From Salvelinus alpinus (lineage: Eukaryota; Chordata; Actinopteri; Salmoniformes; Salmonidae), in contig NC_092089.1 of assembly GCF_045679555.1 (NCBI RefSeq), forward strand, positions 8,432,051 to 8,496,050: 64,000 nt of DNA, in the 5' to 3' direction. The notes beneath the pieces are model-generated. The model made no database searches and was not told the origin of the DNA. It was given only the letters and a program-made list of their open reading frames with translations. Shown here in pieces: positions 49,766 to 63,400 of this stretch. Position 1 is the stretch's first letter, and each line of letters begins with the position of its first letter. The position numbers and the translations under genes are program-made.

Positions 49766-49814
49766 TACTGTTTTCATTTGTTGGATTGAATCATTTCCAT
49801 TTGTAGAATGTGTT

Positions 49815-50970
49815 GATGAAGTGTAGTCAGTAGTATTTAACAGAGTGGATCTCATGCCTCCAGCCCAGACTAAACCAACTCAGATGAAGTGTAGTCAGTA
49901 GTATTTAACAGAGTGGATCTCATGCCTCCAGCCCACACTAAACCAACTCAGATGAAGTGTAGTCAGTATTATTTAACAGAGTGGATCTCATGCCTCCAGC
50001 CCACACTAAACCAACTCAGATGAAGTGTAGTCAGTATTATTTAACAGAGTGGATCTCATGCCTCCAGCCCAGACTAAACCAACTCAGATGAAGTGTAGTC
50101 AGTATTATTTAACAGAGTGGATCTCATGCCTCCAGCCCAGACTAAACCAACTCAGATGAAGTGTAGTCAGTAGTATTTAACAGAGTGGATCTCATGCCTC
50201 CAGCCCAGACTAAACCAACTCAGATGAAGTGTAGTCAGTAGTATTTAACAGAGTGGATCTCATGCCTCCAGCCCACACTAAACCAACTCAGATGAAGTGT
50301 AGTCAGTATTATTTAACAGAGTGGATCTCATGCCTCCAGCCCACACTAAACCAACTCAGATGAAGTGTAGTCAGTATTATTTAACAGAGTGGATCTCATG
50401 CCTTCAGCCCAGACTAAACCAACTCAGATGAAGTGTAGTCAGTATTATTTAACAGAGTGGATCTCATGCCTCCAGCCCAGACTAAACCAACTCAGATGAA
50501 GTGTAGTCAGTAGTATTTAACAGAGTGGATCTCATGCCTCCAGCCCAGACTAAACCAACTCAGATGAAGTGTAGTCAGTAGTATTTAACAGAGTGGATCT
50601 CATGCCTCCAGCCCAGACTAAACCAACTCAGATGAAGTGTAGTCAGTATTATTTAACAGAGTGGATCTCATGCCTCCAGCCCAGACTAAACCAACTCAGA
50701 TGAAGTGTAGTCAGTAGTATTTAACAGAGTGGATCTCATGCCTCCAGCCCAGACTAAACCAACTCAGATGAAGTGTAGTCAGTAGTATTTAACAGAGTGG
50801 ATCTCATGCCTCCAGCCCAGACTAAACCAACTCAGATGAAGTGTAGTCAGTAGTATTTAACAGAGTGGATCTCATGCCTCCAGCCCAGACTAAACCAACT
50901 CAGATGAAGTGTAGTCAGTATTATTTAACAGAGTGGATCTCATGCCTCCAGCCCACACTAAACCAACTCA
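49815..50970. repeat. 68-bp minisatellite present only in the right arm (17 copies)
   Basis: Seventeen units of 68 bp contain GATGAAGTGTAGTCAGTAGT and AACAGAGTGGATCTCATGCC, starting at 49815 and 49883 and so on. The matching place in the left arm has one copy. Variable sites are CAGTAGT or CAGTATT, and CCCAGAC or CCCACAC. Confidence 0.96.
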
Positions 50971-51243
50971 GACTGATGCTTGTTAGGCTGAGATCCTAAA
51001 GGAGTGAATGAGAGGCTTAATAAAACACACCGTGTCTCCTGTCTGACTCTCTAAAAGTCCCGCTGCACAGGGCTCTTAATAAGGACTGCAGCAGCATCAT
51101 TATCCAGGAAAGCGGCAGCTGATTGGCTGAAGGGTGTGATGGCAGGGCCCCGGTGGCTCCCGGTGCCTCCCGGTGCCTCCTGGCTTGGTCACAATGTGGG
51201 AAGCAGAGCTCACTGTTCTGTCAAAACTAGCTGTGCCAAATGT
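50971..51243. other. Right arm, outer single-copy segment
   Basis: Reverse complement of 43309-43570 with one visible mismatch (51133). The match ends at 51243; after that the sequence continues into DNA not present on the left side. Confidence 0.65.
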
Positions 51244-51474
51244 TCTCATTCTGAATGTGGTAACCGAGGAGGGAGTGGGCCTAGGGGTAAAACAAAGCCC
51301 CATTGGATGCTGATACAAGTGGAATTCTCCACTATTACAGTGACACAGCATTTTAACCCCAGAACACCAGACTGCTGAGAGGTTCATGTGGGACACACTG
51401 TCACGTTATAAACATTTAAGACATTATTTAACCTGCCCTGCCTGATCCCCTGAACATTTCATAACAGACATTAT
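51244..51474. other. Single-copy island right of the palindrome
   Basis: About 230 bp, unique. It includes two ACATTATTTA motifs near 51420 and 51468, the second leading into the 57-bp array. Short frames on both strands (51136-51378 plus, 51396-51100 minus) cross the palindrome boundary and show no domain, so I do not call genes. Confidence 0.5.
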
Positions 51475-53075
51475 TTAGAGACAGGTAAGGCTGAGCAGGG
51501 CCAGGTAGAGACAGGGTAAAGGCAGGGGACAACAGAGACAGGTAAGGTTGAGAAGGGCCAGGTAGAGACAGGGTAAAGGCAGGGGACAACAGAGACAGGT
51601 AAGGTTGAGAAGGGCCAGGTAGAGACAGGGTAAAGGCAGGGGACAACAGAGACAGGTAAGGTTGAGAAGGGCCAGGTAGAGACAGGGTAAAGGCAGGGGA
51701 CAACAGAGACAGGTAAGGTTGAGAAGGGCCAGGTAGAGACAGGGTAAAGGCAGGGGACAACAGAGACAGGTAAGGTTGAGAAGGGCCAGGTAGAGACAGG
51801 GTAAAGGCAGGGGACAACAGAGACAGGTAAGGTTGAGAAGGGCCAGGTAGAGACAGGGTAAAGGCAGGGGACAACAGAGACAGGTAAGGTTGAGAAGGGC
51901 CAGGTAGAGACAGGGTAAAGGCAGGGGACAACAGAGACAGGTAAGGTTGAGAAGGTCCAGGTAGAGACAGGGTAAAGGCAGGGGACAACAGAGACAGGTA
52001 AGGTTGAGAAGGTCCAGGTAGATACAGGGTAAAGGCAGGGGACAACAGAGACAGGTAAGGTTGAGCAGGTCCAGGTAGATACAGGGTAAAGGCAGGGGAC
52101 AACAGAGACAGGTAAGGTTGAGCAGGGCCAGGTAGAGACAGGGTAAAGGCAGGGGACAACAGAGACAGGTAAGGTTGAGAAGGGCCAGGTAGAGACAGGG
52201 TAAAGGCAGGGGACAACAGAGACAGGTAAGGTTGAGAAGGGCCAGGTAGAGACAGGGTAAAGGCAGGGGACAACAGAGACAGGTAAGGTGGAGAAGGGCC
52301 AAGTAGAGACAGGGTAAAGGCAGGGGACCACAGAGACAGGTAAGGTTGAGAAGGACCAGGTAGAGACAGGGTAAAGGTAGGGTACAACAGAGACAGGTAA
52401 GGTTGAGAAGGGCCAGGTAGAGACAGGGTAAAGGCAGGGGACCACAGAGACAGGTAAGGTTGAGAAGGGCCAGGTAGAGACAGGGTAAAGGCAGGGTACA
52501 ACAGAGACAGGTAAGGTTGAGAAGGGCCAGGTAGAGACAGGGTAAAGGCAGGGGACAACAGAGACAGGTAAGGTTGAGAAGGGCCAGGTAGAGACAGGGT
52601 AAAGGCAGGGGACAACAGAGACAGGTAAGGTTGAGAAGGGCCAGGTAGAGACAGGGTAAAGGCAGGGGACAACAGAGACAGGTAAGGTTGAGCAGGGACA
52701 GGTAGAGACAGGGTAAAGGCAGGGGACCACAGAGACAGGTAAGGTTGAGAAGGGCCAGGTAGAGACAGGGTAAAGGCAGGGGCCAACAGAGACAGGTAAG
52801 ACTGAGAAGGGCCAGGTAGAGACAGGGTAAAGGCAGGGGACAACAGAGACAGGTAAGGTTGAGAAGGGCCAGGTAGAGACAGGGTAAAGGCAGGGGACAA
52901 CAGAGACAGGTAAGGTTGAGCAGGGCCAGGTAGAGACAGGGTAAAGGCAGGGGACAACAGAGACAGGTAAGGTGGAGAAGGTCCAGGTAGAGACAGGGTA
53001 AAGGCAGGTGGACAACAGAGACAGGTAAGGTTGAGAAGGGCCAGGTAGATACAGGGTAAAGGCAGGGGACAACAG
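51475..53075. repeat. 57-bp minisatellite (~28 copies)
   Basis: Units of 57 bp contain GGTAAGGTTGAGAAGGGCCA and GGTAGAGACAGGGTAAAGGC, then AGGGGACAACAGAGACA. Because 57 is 3 x 19, all three minus-strand frames stay open for hundreds of codons (509, 543 and 275 residues); simultaneous openness of three frames argues against coding. One unit near 53009 has a single extra base that ends two of those phases. Each unit contains CAGGTAAG, identical to a consensus 5' splice donor. Confidence 0.96.
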
Positions 53076-53098
53076 AGGGTTAAGACCTACGGTGTGAG

Positions 53099-54210
53099 AC
53101 ATCCATCACTAAGGAAGTGTTCTATCACATCCATCACTAAGGAAGTGTTCTATCACATCCATCACTAAGGAAGTGTTCTATCATATCCATCACTAAGGAA
53201 GTGTTCTATCACATCCATCACTAAGGAAGTGTTCTATCACATCCATCACTAAGGAAGTGTTCTATCACATCCATCACTAAGGAAGTGTTCTATCACATCC
53301 ATCACTAAGGAAGTGTTCTATCACATCCATCACTAAGGAAGTGTTCTATCACATCCATCACTAAGGAAGTGTTCTATCACATCCATCACTAAGGAAGTTT
53401 TCTATCACATCCATCACTAAGGAAGTGTTCTATCACATCCATCACTAAGGAAGTATTTAATCACATCCATCACTAAGGAAGTGGTCTCTCACATCCATCA
53501 CTAAGGAAGTGTTCTATCACATCCATCACTAAGGAAGTGTTCTCTCACATCCATCACTAAGGAAGTGTTCTCTCACATCCATCACTAAGGAAGTGTTCTA
53601 TCACATCCATCACTAAGGAAGTGTTCTATCACATCCATCACTAAGGAAGTGTTCTCTCACATCCATCACTAAGGAAGTGTTCTCTCACATCCATCACTAA
53701 GGAAGTGTTCTATCACATCCATCACTAAGGAAGTGTTCTATCATATCCATCACTAAGGAAGTGTTCTATCACATCCATCACTTTAGGAAGTGTTCTCTCA
53801 CATCCATCACTAAGGGAGTGTTCTATCACATCCATCACTAAGGAAGTGTTGTACCACATCCATCACTAAGGAAGTGGTCTCTCTCATCCATCACTAAGGA
53901 AGTGTTCTATCACATCCATCACTAAGGAAGTGTTCTCTCACATCCATCACTAAGGAAGTGTTCTATCACATCCATCACTAAGGAAGTGTTCTCTCACATC
54001 CATCACTAAGGAAGTGTTCTATCACATCCATCACTAAGGAAGTGTTCTACCACATCCATCACTAAGGAAGTGGTCTCTCACATCCATCACTAAGGAAGTG
54101 TTCTATCACATCCATCACTAAGGAAGTGTTCTCTCACATCCATCACTAAGGAAGTATTCTCTCACATCCATCACTAAGGAAGTGTTCTCTCACATCCATC
54201 ACTAAGGAAG
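53099..54210. repeat. 28-bp minisatellite (~40 copies)
   Basis: Units of 28 bp contain ATCCATCACTAAGGAAGTGT then TCTATCAC or TCTCTCAC. Left units are nearly uniform with TCTATCAC, while TCTCTCAC forms become frequent after about 53480. One copy near 53780 has two extra T. Confidence 0.96.
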
Positions 54211-54448
54211 AGTTCTATCTGCCCACAGACAGCAGAATGTGTTCTCGTGGTTGACATGGATTTAAAGATGGTCTTGAAAAAATGGATAATCCACCAATCC
54301 CTACATCTGTTTTCCATTACACAGCTATAAAGTGGACAAGAAGTTGCTGTCAGTCTCTTTTTATTTATCACTTAACTTTCTGCAGTAGCCTGGAGAGTCA
54401 TGTTGATATGGATATATTACCACAGTGTTGGTCATCTATGTAGACAGT
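54211..54448. other. Single-copy island and probable founder copy of the 41-bp repeat
   Basis: About 240 bp. At 54380 a first TGCAGTAGCCTGGAGAGTCATG occurs only once before about 50 bp of unrelated sequence; the regular array then starts at 54449. This looks like the ancestral copy from which the array arose by slippage or unequal exchange. A short minus-strand frame (54371-54174) has no recognisable domain. Confidence 0.6.
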
Positions 54449-57400
54449 CGACTATAGGACTTTACATTCTGCAGTAGCCTGGAGAGTCATGACTATAGGA
54501 CTTTACTTTCTACAGTAGCCTGGAGAGTCATGACTATAGGACTTTACTTTCTGCAGTAGCCTGGAGAGTCATGACTATAGGACTTTACTTTCTACAGTAG
54601 CCTGGAGAGTCAGGACTATAGGACTTTACTTTCTACAGTAGCCTGGAGAGTCATGACTATAGGACTTTACTTTCTGCAGTAGCCTGGAGAGTCAGGACTA
54701 TAGGACTTTACTTTCAACAGTAGCCTGGAGAGTCAGGACTATAGGACTTTACTTTCTACAGTAGCCTGGAGAGTCATGACTATAGGACTTTACTTTCTAC
54801 AGTAGCCTGGAGAGTCAGGACTATAGGACTTTACTTTCTACAGTAGCCTGGAGAGTCATGACTATAGGACTTTACTTTCTGCAGTAGCATGGAGAGTCAT
54901 GACTATAGGACTTTACTTTCTGCAGTAGCATGGAGAGTCATGACTATAGGACTTTACTTTCTGCAGTAGCCTGGAGAGTCATGACTATAGGACTTTACTT
55001 TCTGCAGCAGCCTGGAGAGTCATGACTATAGGACTTTACTTTCAGCAGTAGCCTGGAGAGTCATGACTATAGGACTTTACTTTCTACAGTAGCCTGGAGA
55101 GTCATGACTATAGGACTTTACTTTCTACAGTAGCCTGGAGAGTCATGACTATAGGACTTTACTTTCTACAGTAGCCTGGAGAGTCATGACTATAGGACTT
55201 TACTTTCTACAGTAGCCTGGAGAGTCATGACTATAGGACTTTACTTTCTACAGTAGCCTGGAGAGTCATGACTATAGGACTTTACTTTCTGCAGTAGCCT
55301 GGAGATTCATGACTATAGGACTTTACTTTCTACAGTAGCCTGGAGAGTCATGACTATAGGACTTTACTTTCTACAGTAGCCTGGAGAGTCATGACTATAG
55401 GACTTTACTTTCTGCAGTAGCCTGGAGAGTCATGACTATAGGACTTTACTTTCTACAGTAGCCTGGAGAGTCATGACTATAGGACTTTACTTTCTACAGT
55501 AGCATGGAGAGTCATGACTATAGGACTTTACTTTCTACAGTAGCCTGGAGAGTCATGACTATAGGACTCTACTTTCTACAGTAGCCTGGAGAGTCATGAC
55601 TATAGGACTTTACTTTCTGCAGTAGCCTGGAGAGTCATGACTATAGGACTTTACTTTCTGCAGTAGCCTGGAGAGTCATGACTATAGGACTTTACTTTCT
55701 GCAGTAGCCTGGAGAGTCATGACTATAGGACTTTACTTTCTGCAGCAGCCTGGAGAGTCATGACTATAGGACTTTACTTTCAGCAGTAGCCTGGAGAGTC
55801 ATGACTATAGGACTTTACTTTCTACAGTAGCCTGGAGAGTCATGACTATAGGACTTTACTTTCTACAGTAGCCTGGAGAGTCATGACTATAGGACTTTAC
55901 TTTCTACAGTAGCCTGGAGAGTCATGACTATAGGACTTTACTTTCTACAGTAGCCTGGAGAGTCATGACTATAGGACTTTACTTTCTACAGTAGCCTGGA
56001 GAGTCATGACTATAGGACTTTACTTTCTGCAGTAGCCTGGAGAGTCATGACTATAGGACTTTACTTTCTACAGTAGCCTGGAGAGTCATGACTATAGGAC
56101 TTTACTTTCTGCAGTAGCATGGAGAGTCATGACTATAGGACTTTACTTTCTGCAGTAGCCTGGAGAGTCATGACTATAGGACTTTACTTTCTACAGTAGC
56201 CTGGAGAGTCATGACTATAGGACTTTACTTTCTACAGTAGCCTGGAGATTCATGACTATAGGACTTTACTTTCTACAGTAGCCTGGAGAGTCATGACTAT
56301 AGGACTTTACTTTCTACAGTAGCCTGGAGAGTCATGACTATAGGACTTTACTTTCTGCAGTAGCCTGGAGAGTCATGACTATAGGACTTTACTTTCTACA
56401 GTAGCCTGGAGAGTCATGACTATAGGACTTTACTTTCTACAGTAGCATGGAGAGTCATGACTATAGGACTTTACTTTCTACAGTAGCCTGGAGAGTCATG
56501 ACTATAGGACTCTACTTTCTACAGTAGCCTGGAGAGTCATGACTATAGGACTTTACTTTCTACAGTAGCCTGGAGAGTCATGACTATAGGACTTTACTTT
56601 CTACAGTAGCCTGGAGAGTCATGACTATAGGACTTTACTTTCTGCAGTAGCCTGGAGAGTCATGACTATAGGACTTTACTTTCTACAGTAGCCTGGAGAG
56701 TCATGACTATAGGACTTTACTTTCTACAGTAGCCTGGAGAGTCATGACTATAGGACTTTACTTTCTACAGTAGCCTGGAGAGTCAGGACTATAGGACTTT
56801 ACTTTCTGCAGTAGCCTGGAGAGTCATGACTATAGGACTTTACTTTCTACAGTAGCATGGAGAGTCATGACTATAGGACTTTACTTTCTGCAGTAGCCTG
56901 GAGAGTCATGACTATAGGACTTTACTTTCTACAGTAGCCTGGAGAGTCATGACTATAGGACTTTACTTTCTGCAGTAGCCTGGAGAGTCATGACTATAGG
57001 ACTTTACTTTCTACAGTAGCCTGGAGAGTCAAGACTATAGGACTTTACTTTCTACAGTAGCATGGAGAGTCATGACTATAGGACTTTACTTTCTGCAGTA
57101 GCCTGGAGAGTCATGACTATAGGACTTTACTTTCTACAGTAGCCTGGAGAGTCATGACTATAGGACTTTACTTTCTGCAGTAGCCTGGAGAGTCATGACT
57201 ATAGGACTTTACTTTCTACAGTAGCCTGGAGAGTCATGACTATAGGACTTTACTTTCTGCAGTAGCATGGAGAGTCATGACTATAGGACTTTACTTTCTG
57301 CAGTAGCCTGGAGAGTCATGACTATAGGACTTTACTTTCTACAGTAGCCTGGAGAGTCATGACTATAGGACTTTACTTTCTACAGTAGCCTGGATATTCA

Positions 57401-60400
57401 TGACTATAGGACTTTACTTTCTACAGTAGCCTGGAGAGTCATGACTATAGGACTTTACTTTCTACAGTAGCCTGGAGAGTCATGACTATAGGACTTTACT
57501 TTCTGCAGTAGCCTGGAGAGTCATGACTATAGGACTTTACTTTCTACAGTAGCATGGAGAGTCATGACTATAGGACTTTACTTTCTACAGTAGCCTGGAG
57601 AGTCATGACTATAGGACTTTACTTTCTACAGTAGCCTGGAGAGTCATGACTATAGGACTTTACTTTCTGCAGTAGCCTGGAGAGTCATGACTATAGGACT
57701 TTACTTTCTACAGTAGCCTGGAGAGTCATGACTATAGGACTTTACTTTCTACAGTAGCCTGGAGAGTCAGGACTATAGGACTTTACTTTCTACAGTAGCA
57801 TGGAGAGTCATGACTATAGGACTTTACTTTCTGCAGTAGCCTGGAGAGTCATGACTATAGGACTTTACTTTCTACAGTAGCATGGAGAGTCATGACTATA
57901 GGACTTTACTTTCTACAGTAGCTTGGAGAGTCATGACTATAGGACTTTACTTTCTGCAGTAGCCTGGAGAGTCATGACTATAGGACTTTACTTTCTACAG
58001 TAGCCTGGAGAGTCAGGACTATAGGACTTTACTTTCTACAGTAGCCTGGAGAGTCATGACTATAGGACTTTACTTTCTGCAGTAGCCTGGAGAGTCAGGA
58101 CTATAGGACTTTACTTTCAACAGTAGCCTGGAGAGTCAGGACTATAGGACTTTACTTTCTACAGTAGCCTGGAGAGTCATGACTATAGGACTTTACTTTC
58201 TACAGTAGCCTGGAGAGTCAGGACTATAGGACTTTACTTTCTACAGTAGCCTGGAGAGTCATGACTATAGGACTTTACTTTCTGCAGTAGCCTGGAGAGT
58301 CATGACTATAGGACTTTACTTTCTGCAGTAGCCTGGAGAGTCATGACTATAGGACTTTACTTTCTGCAGTAGCCTGGAGAGTCATGACTATAGGACTTTA
58401 CTTTCTACAGCAGCCTGGAGAGTCATGACTATAGGACTTTACTTTCAGCAGTAGCCTGGAGAGTCATGACTATAGGACTTTACTTTCTACAGTAGCCTGG
58501 AGAGTCATGACTATAGGACTTTACTTTCTACAGTAGCCTGGAGAGTCATGACTATAGGACTTTACTTTCTACAGTAGCCTGGAGAGTCATGACTATAGGA
58601 CTTTACTTTCTACAGTAGCCTGGAGAGTCATGACTATAGGACTTTACTTTCTACAGTAGCCTGGAGAGTCATGACTATAGGACTTTACTTTCTGCAGTAG
58701 CCTGGAGATTCATGACTATAGGACTTTACTTTCTACAGTAGCCTGGAGAGTCATGACTATAGGACTTTACTTTCTACAGTAGCCTGGAGAGTCATGACTA
58801 TAGGACTTTACTTTCTGCAGTAGCCTGGAGAGTCATGACTATAGGACTTTACTTTCTACAGTAGCCTGGAGAGTCATGACTATAGGACTTTACTTTCTAC
58901 AGTAGCATGGAGAGTCATGACTATAGGACTTTACTTTCTACAGTAGCCTGGAGAGTCATGACTATAGGACTCTACTTTCTACAGTAGCCTGGAGAGTCAT
59001 GACTATAGGACTTTACTTTCTGCAGTAGCCTGGAGAGTCATGACTATAGGACTTTACTTTCTGCAGTAGCCTGGAGAGTCATGACTATAGGACTTTACTT
59101 TCTGCAGTAGCCTGGAGAGTCATGACTATAGGACTTTACTTTCTGCAGCAGCCTGGAGAGTCATGACTATAGGACTTTACTTTCAGCAGTAGCCTGGAGA
59201 GTCATGACTATAGGACTTTACTTTCTACAGTAGCCTGGAGAGTCATGACTATAGGACTTTACTTTCTACAGTAGCCTGGAGAGTCATGACTATAGGACTT
59301 TACTTTCTACAGTAGCCTGGAGAGTCATGACTATAGGACTTTACTTTCTACAGTAGCCTGGAGAGTCATGACTATAGGACTTTACTTTCTACAGTAGCCT
59401 GGAGAGTCATGACTATAGGACTTTACTTTCTGCAGTAGCCTGGAGAGTCATGACTATAGGACTTTACTTTCTACAGTAGCCTGGAGAGTCATGACTATAG
59501 GACTTTACTTTCTGCAGTAGCATGGAGAGTCATGACTATAGGACTTTACTTTCTGCAGTAGCCTGGAGAGTCATGACTATAGGACTTTACTTTCTACAGT
59601 AGCCTGGCGAGTCATGACTATAGGACTTTACTTTCTACAGTAGCCTGGATATTCATGACTATAGGACTTTACTTTCTACAGTAGCCTGGAGAGTCATGAC
59701 TATAGGACTTTACTTTCTACAGTAGCCTGGAGAGTCATGACTATAGGACTTTACTTTCTGCAGTAGCCTGGAGAGTCATGACTATAGGACTTTACTTTCT
59801 ACAGTAGCATGGAGAGTCATGACTATAGGACTTTACTTTCTACAGTAGCCTGGAGAGTCATGACTATAGGACTTTACTTTCTACAGTAGCCTGGAGAGTC
59901 ATGACTATAGGACTTTACTTTCTGCAGTAGCCTGGAGAGTCATGACTATAGGACTTTACTTTCTACAGTAGCCTGGAGAGTCATGACTATAGGACTTTAC
60001 TTTCTACAGTAGCCTGGAGAGTCAGGACTATAGGACTTTACTTTCTGCAGTAGCATGGAGAGTCATGACTATAGGACTTTACTTTCTGCAGTAGCCTGGA
60101 GAGTCATGACTATAGGACTTTACTTTCTACAGTAGCATGGAGAGTCATGACTATAGGACTTTACTTTCTACAGTAGCTTGGAGAGTCATGACTATAGGAC
60201 TTTACTTTCTGCAGTAGCCTGGAGAGTCATGACTATAGGACTTTACTTTCTACAGTAGCATGGAGAGTCATGACTATAGGACTTTACTTTCTACAGTAGC
60301 TTGGAGAGTCATGACTATAGGACTTTACTTTCTGCAGTAGCCTGGAGAGTCATGACTATAGGACTTTACTTTCTGCAGTAGCATGGAGAGTCATGACTAT

Positions 60401-63400
60401 AGGACTTTACTTTCTACAGTAGCCTGGAGAGTCAAGACTATAGGACTTTACTTTCTACAGTAGCCTGGAGAGTCATGACTATAGGACTTTACTTTCTACA
60501 GTAGCCTGGAGAGTCAGGACTATAGGACTTTACTTTCTACAGTAGCCTGGAGAGTCATGACTATAGGACTTTACTTTCTGCAGTAGCCTGGAGAGTCATG
60601 ACTATAGGACTTTACTTTCTGCAGTAGCCTGGAGAGTCATGACTATAGGACTTTACTTTCTGCAGTAGCCTGGAGAGTCATGACTATAGGACTTTACTTT
60701 CTGCAGCAGCCTGGAGAGTCATGACTATAGGACTTTACTTTCAGCAGTAGCCTGGAGAGTCATGACTAATGGACTTTACTTTCTACAGTAGCCTGGAGAG
60801 TCATGACTATAGGACTTTACTTTCTACAGTAGCCTGGAGAGTCATGACTATAGGACTTTACTTTCTGCAGTAGCCTGGAGAGTCATGACTATAGGACTTT
60901 ACTTTCTACAGTAGCATGGAGAGTCATGACTATAGGACTTTACTTTCTACAGTAGCTTGGAGAGTCATGACTATAGGACTTTACTTTCTGCAGTAGCCTG
61001 GAGAGTCATGACTATAGGACTTTACTTTCTACAGTAGCATGGAGAGTCATGACTATAGGACTTTACTTTCTACAGTAGCTTGGAGAGTCATGACTATAGG
61101 ACTTTACTTTCTGCAGTAGCCTGGAGAGTCATGACTATAGGACTTTACTTTCTGCAGTAGCATGGAGAGTCATGACTATAGGACTTTACTTTCTACAGTA
61201 GCCTGGAGAGTCAAGACTATAGGACTTTACTTTCTACAGTAGCCTGGAGAGTCATGACTATAGGACTTTACTTTCTACAGTAGCCTGGAGAGTCAGGACT
61301 ATAGGACTTTACTTTCTACAGTAGCCTGGAGAGTCATGACTATAGGACTTTACTTTCTGCAGTAGCCTGGAGAGTCATGACTATAGGACTTTACTTTCTG
61401 CAGTAGCCTGGAGAGTCATGACTATAGGACTTTACTTTCTGCAGTAGCCTGGAGAGTCATGACTATAGGACTTTACTTTCTGCAGCAGCCTGGAGAGTCA
61501 TGACTATAGGACTTTACTTTCAGCAGTAGCCTGGAGAGTCATGACTAATGGACTTTACTTTCTACAGTAGCCTGGAGAGTCATGACTATAGGACTTTACT
61601 TTCTACAGTAGCCTGGAGAGTCATGACTATAGGACTTTACTTTCTACAGTAGCCTGGAGAGTCATGACTATAGGACTTTACTTTCTACAGTAGCCTGGAG
61701 AGTCATGACTATAGGACTTTACTTTCTGCAGTAGCCTGGAGAGTCATGACTATAGGACTTTACTTTCTGCAGTAGCCTGGAGAGTCATGACTATAGGACT
61801 TTACTTTCTGCAGTAGCCTGGAGAGTCATGACTATAGGACTTTACTTTCTGCAGCAGCCTGGAGAGTCATGACTATAGGACTTTACTTTCAGCAGTAGCC
61901 TGGAGAGTCATGACTAATGGACTTTACTTTCTACAGTAGCCTGGAGAGTCATGACTATAGGACTTTACTTTCTACAGTAGCCTGGAGAGTCATGACTATA
62001 GGACTTTACTTTCTACAGTAGCCTGGAGAGTCATGACTATAGGACTTTACTTTCTACAGTAGCCTGGAGAGTCATGACTATAGGACTTTACTTTCTGCAG
62101 TAGCCTGGAGAGTCATGACTATAGGACTTTACTTTCTACAGTAGCCTGGAGAGTCATGACTATAGGACTTTACTTTCTGCAGTAGCATGGAGAGTCATGA
62201 CTATAGGACTTTACTTTCTGCAGTAGCCTGGAGAGTCATGACTATAGGACTTTACTTTCTACAGTAGCCTGGAGAGTCATGACTATAGGACTTTACTTTC
62301 TACAGTAGCCTGGAGAGTCATGACTATAGGACTTTACTTTCTACAGTAGCCTGGAGAGTCATGACTATAGGACTTTACTTTCTGCAGTAGCCTGGAGAGT
62401 CATGACTATAGGACTTTACTTTCTACAGTAGCCTGGAGAGTCATGACTATAGGACTTTACTTTCTACAGTAGCATGGAGAGTCATGACTATAGGACTTTA
62501 CTTTCTACAGTAGCCTGGAGAGTCATGACTATAGGACTCTACTTTCTACAGTAGCCTGGAGAGTCATGACTATAGGACTTTACTTTCTACAGTAGCATGG
62601 AGAGTCATGACTATAGGACTTTACTTTCTACAGTAGCTTGGAGAGTCATGACTATAGGACTTTACTTTCTGCAGTAGCCTGGAGAGTCATGACTATAGGA
62701 CTTTACTTTCTGCAGTAGCCTGGAGAGTCATGACTATAGGACTTTACTTTCTGCAGTAGCCTGGAGAGTCATGACTATAGGACTTTACTTTCTGCAGCAG
62801 CCTGGAGAGTCATGACTATAGGACTTTACTTTCAGCAGTAGCCTGGAGAGTCATGACTAATGGACTTTACTTTCTACAGTAGCCTGGAGAGTCATGACTA
62901 TAGGACTTTACTTTCTACAGTAGCCTGGAGAGTCATGACTATAGGACTTTACTTTCTACAGTAGCCTGGAGAGTCATGACTATAGGACTTTACTTTCTGC
63001 AGTAGCCTGGAGAGTCATGACTATAGGACTTTACTTTCTGCAGTAGCCTGGAGAGTCATGACTATAGGACTTTACTTTCTACAGTAGCCTGGAGAGTCAT
63101 GACTATAGGACTTTACTTTCTGCAGCAGCCTGGAGAGTCATGACTATAGGACTTTACTTTCAGCAGTAGCCTGGAGAGTCATGACTAATGGACTTTACTT
63201 TCTACAGTAGCCTGGAGAGTCATGACTATAGGACTTTACTTTCTACAGTAGCCTGGAGAGTCATGACTATAGGACTTTACTTTCTACAGTAGCCTGGAGA
63301 GTCATGACTATAGGACTTTACTTTCTACAGTAGCCTGGAGAGTCATGACTATAGGACTTTACTTTCTGCAGTAGCCTGGAGAGTCATGACTATAGGACTT

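Larger units (their letters stand above)
43309..51243. repeat. Large inverted duplication (palindrome) with unequal arms
   Basis: The left arm, 43309-46090, is the reverse complement of the right arm, 46094-51243. Outer single-copy DNA matches from ACATTTGGCACAGC (43309) to its complement ending at 51243, with a single mismatch seen (43419 against 51133). Inner single-copy DNA, about 600 bp (45000-45610 against 46230-46840), appears identical. The arms differ in length (about 2.8 against 5.15 kb) only because two minisatellites inside them differ in copy number. Removing 43309-46093 would leave one continuous plus-oriented 23-bp array running into the right arm, so the left arm is best read as an inverted copy placed inside that array. 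A genome assembly fold-back error is the main alternative. Confidence 0.9.

Noticed and set aside
51428..53102. Minus-strand frames of 509, 543 and 275 codons
   Set aside because: All three phases are open simultaneously because the unit is 57 bp.
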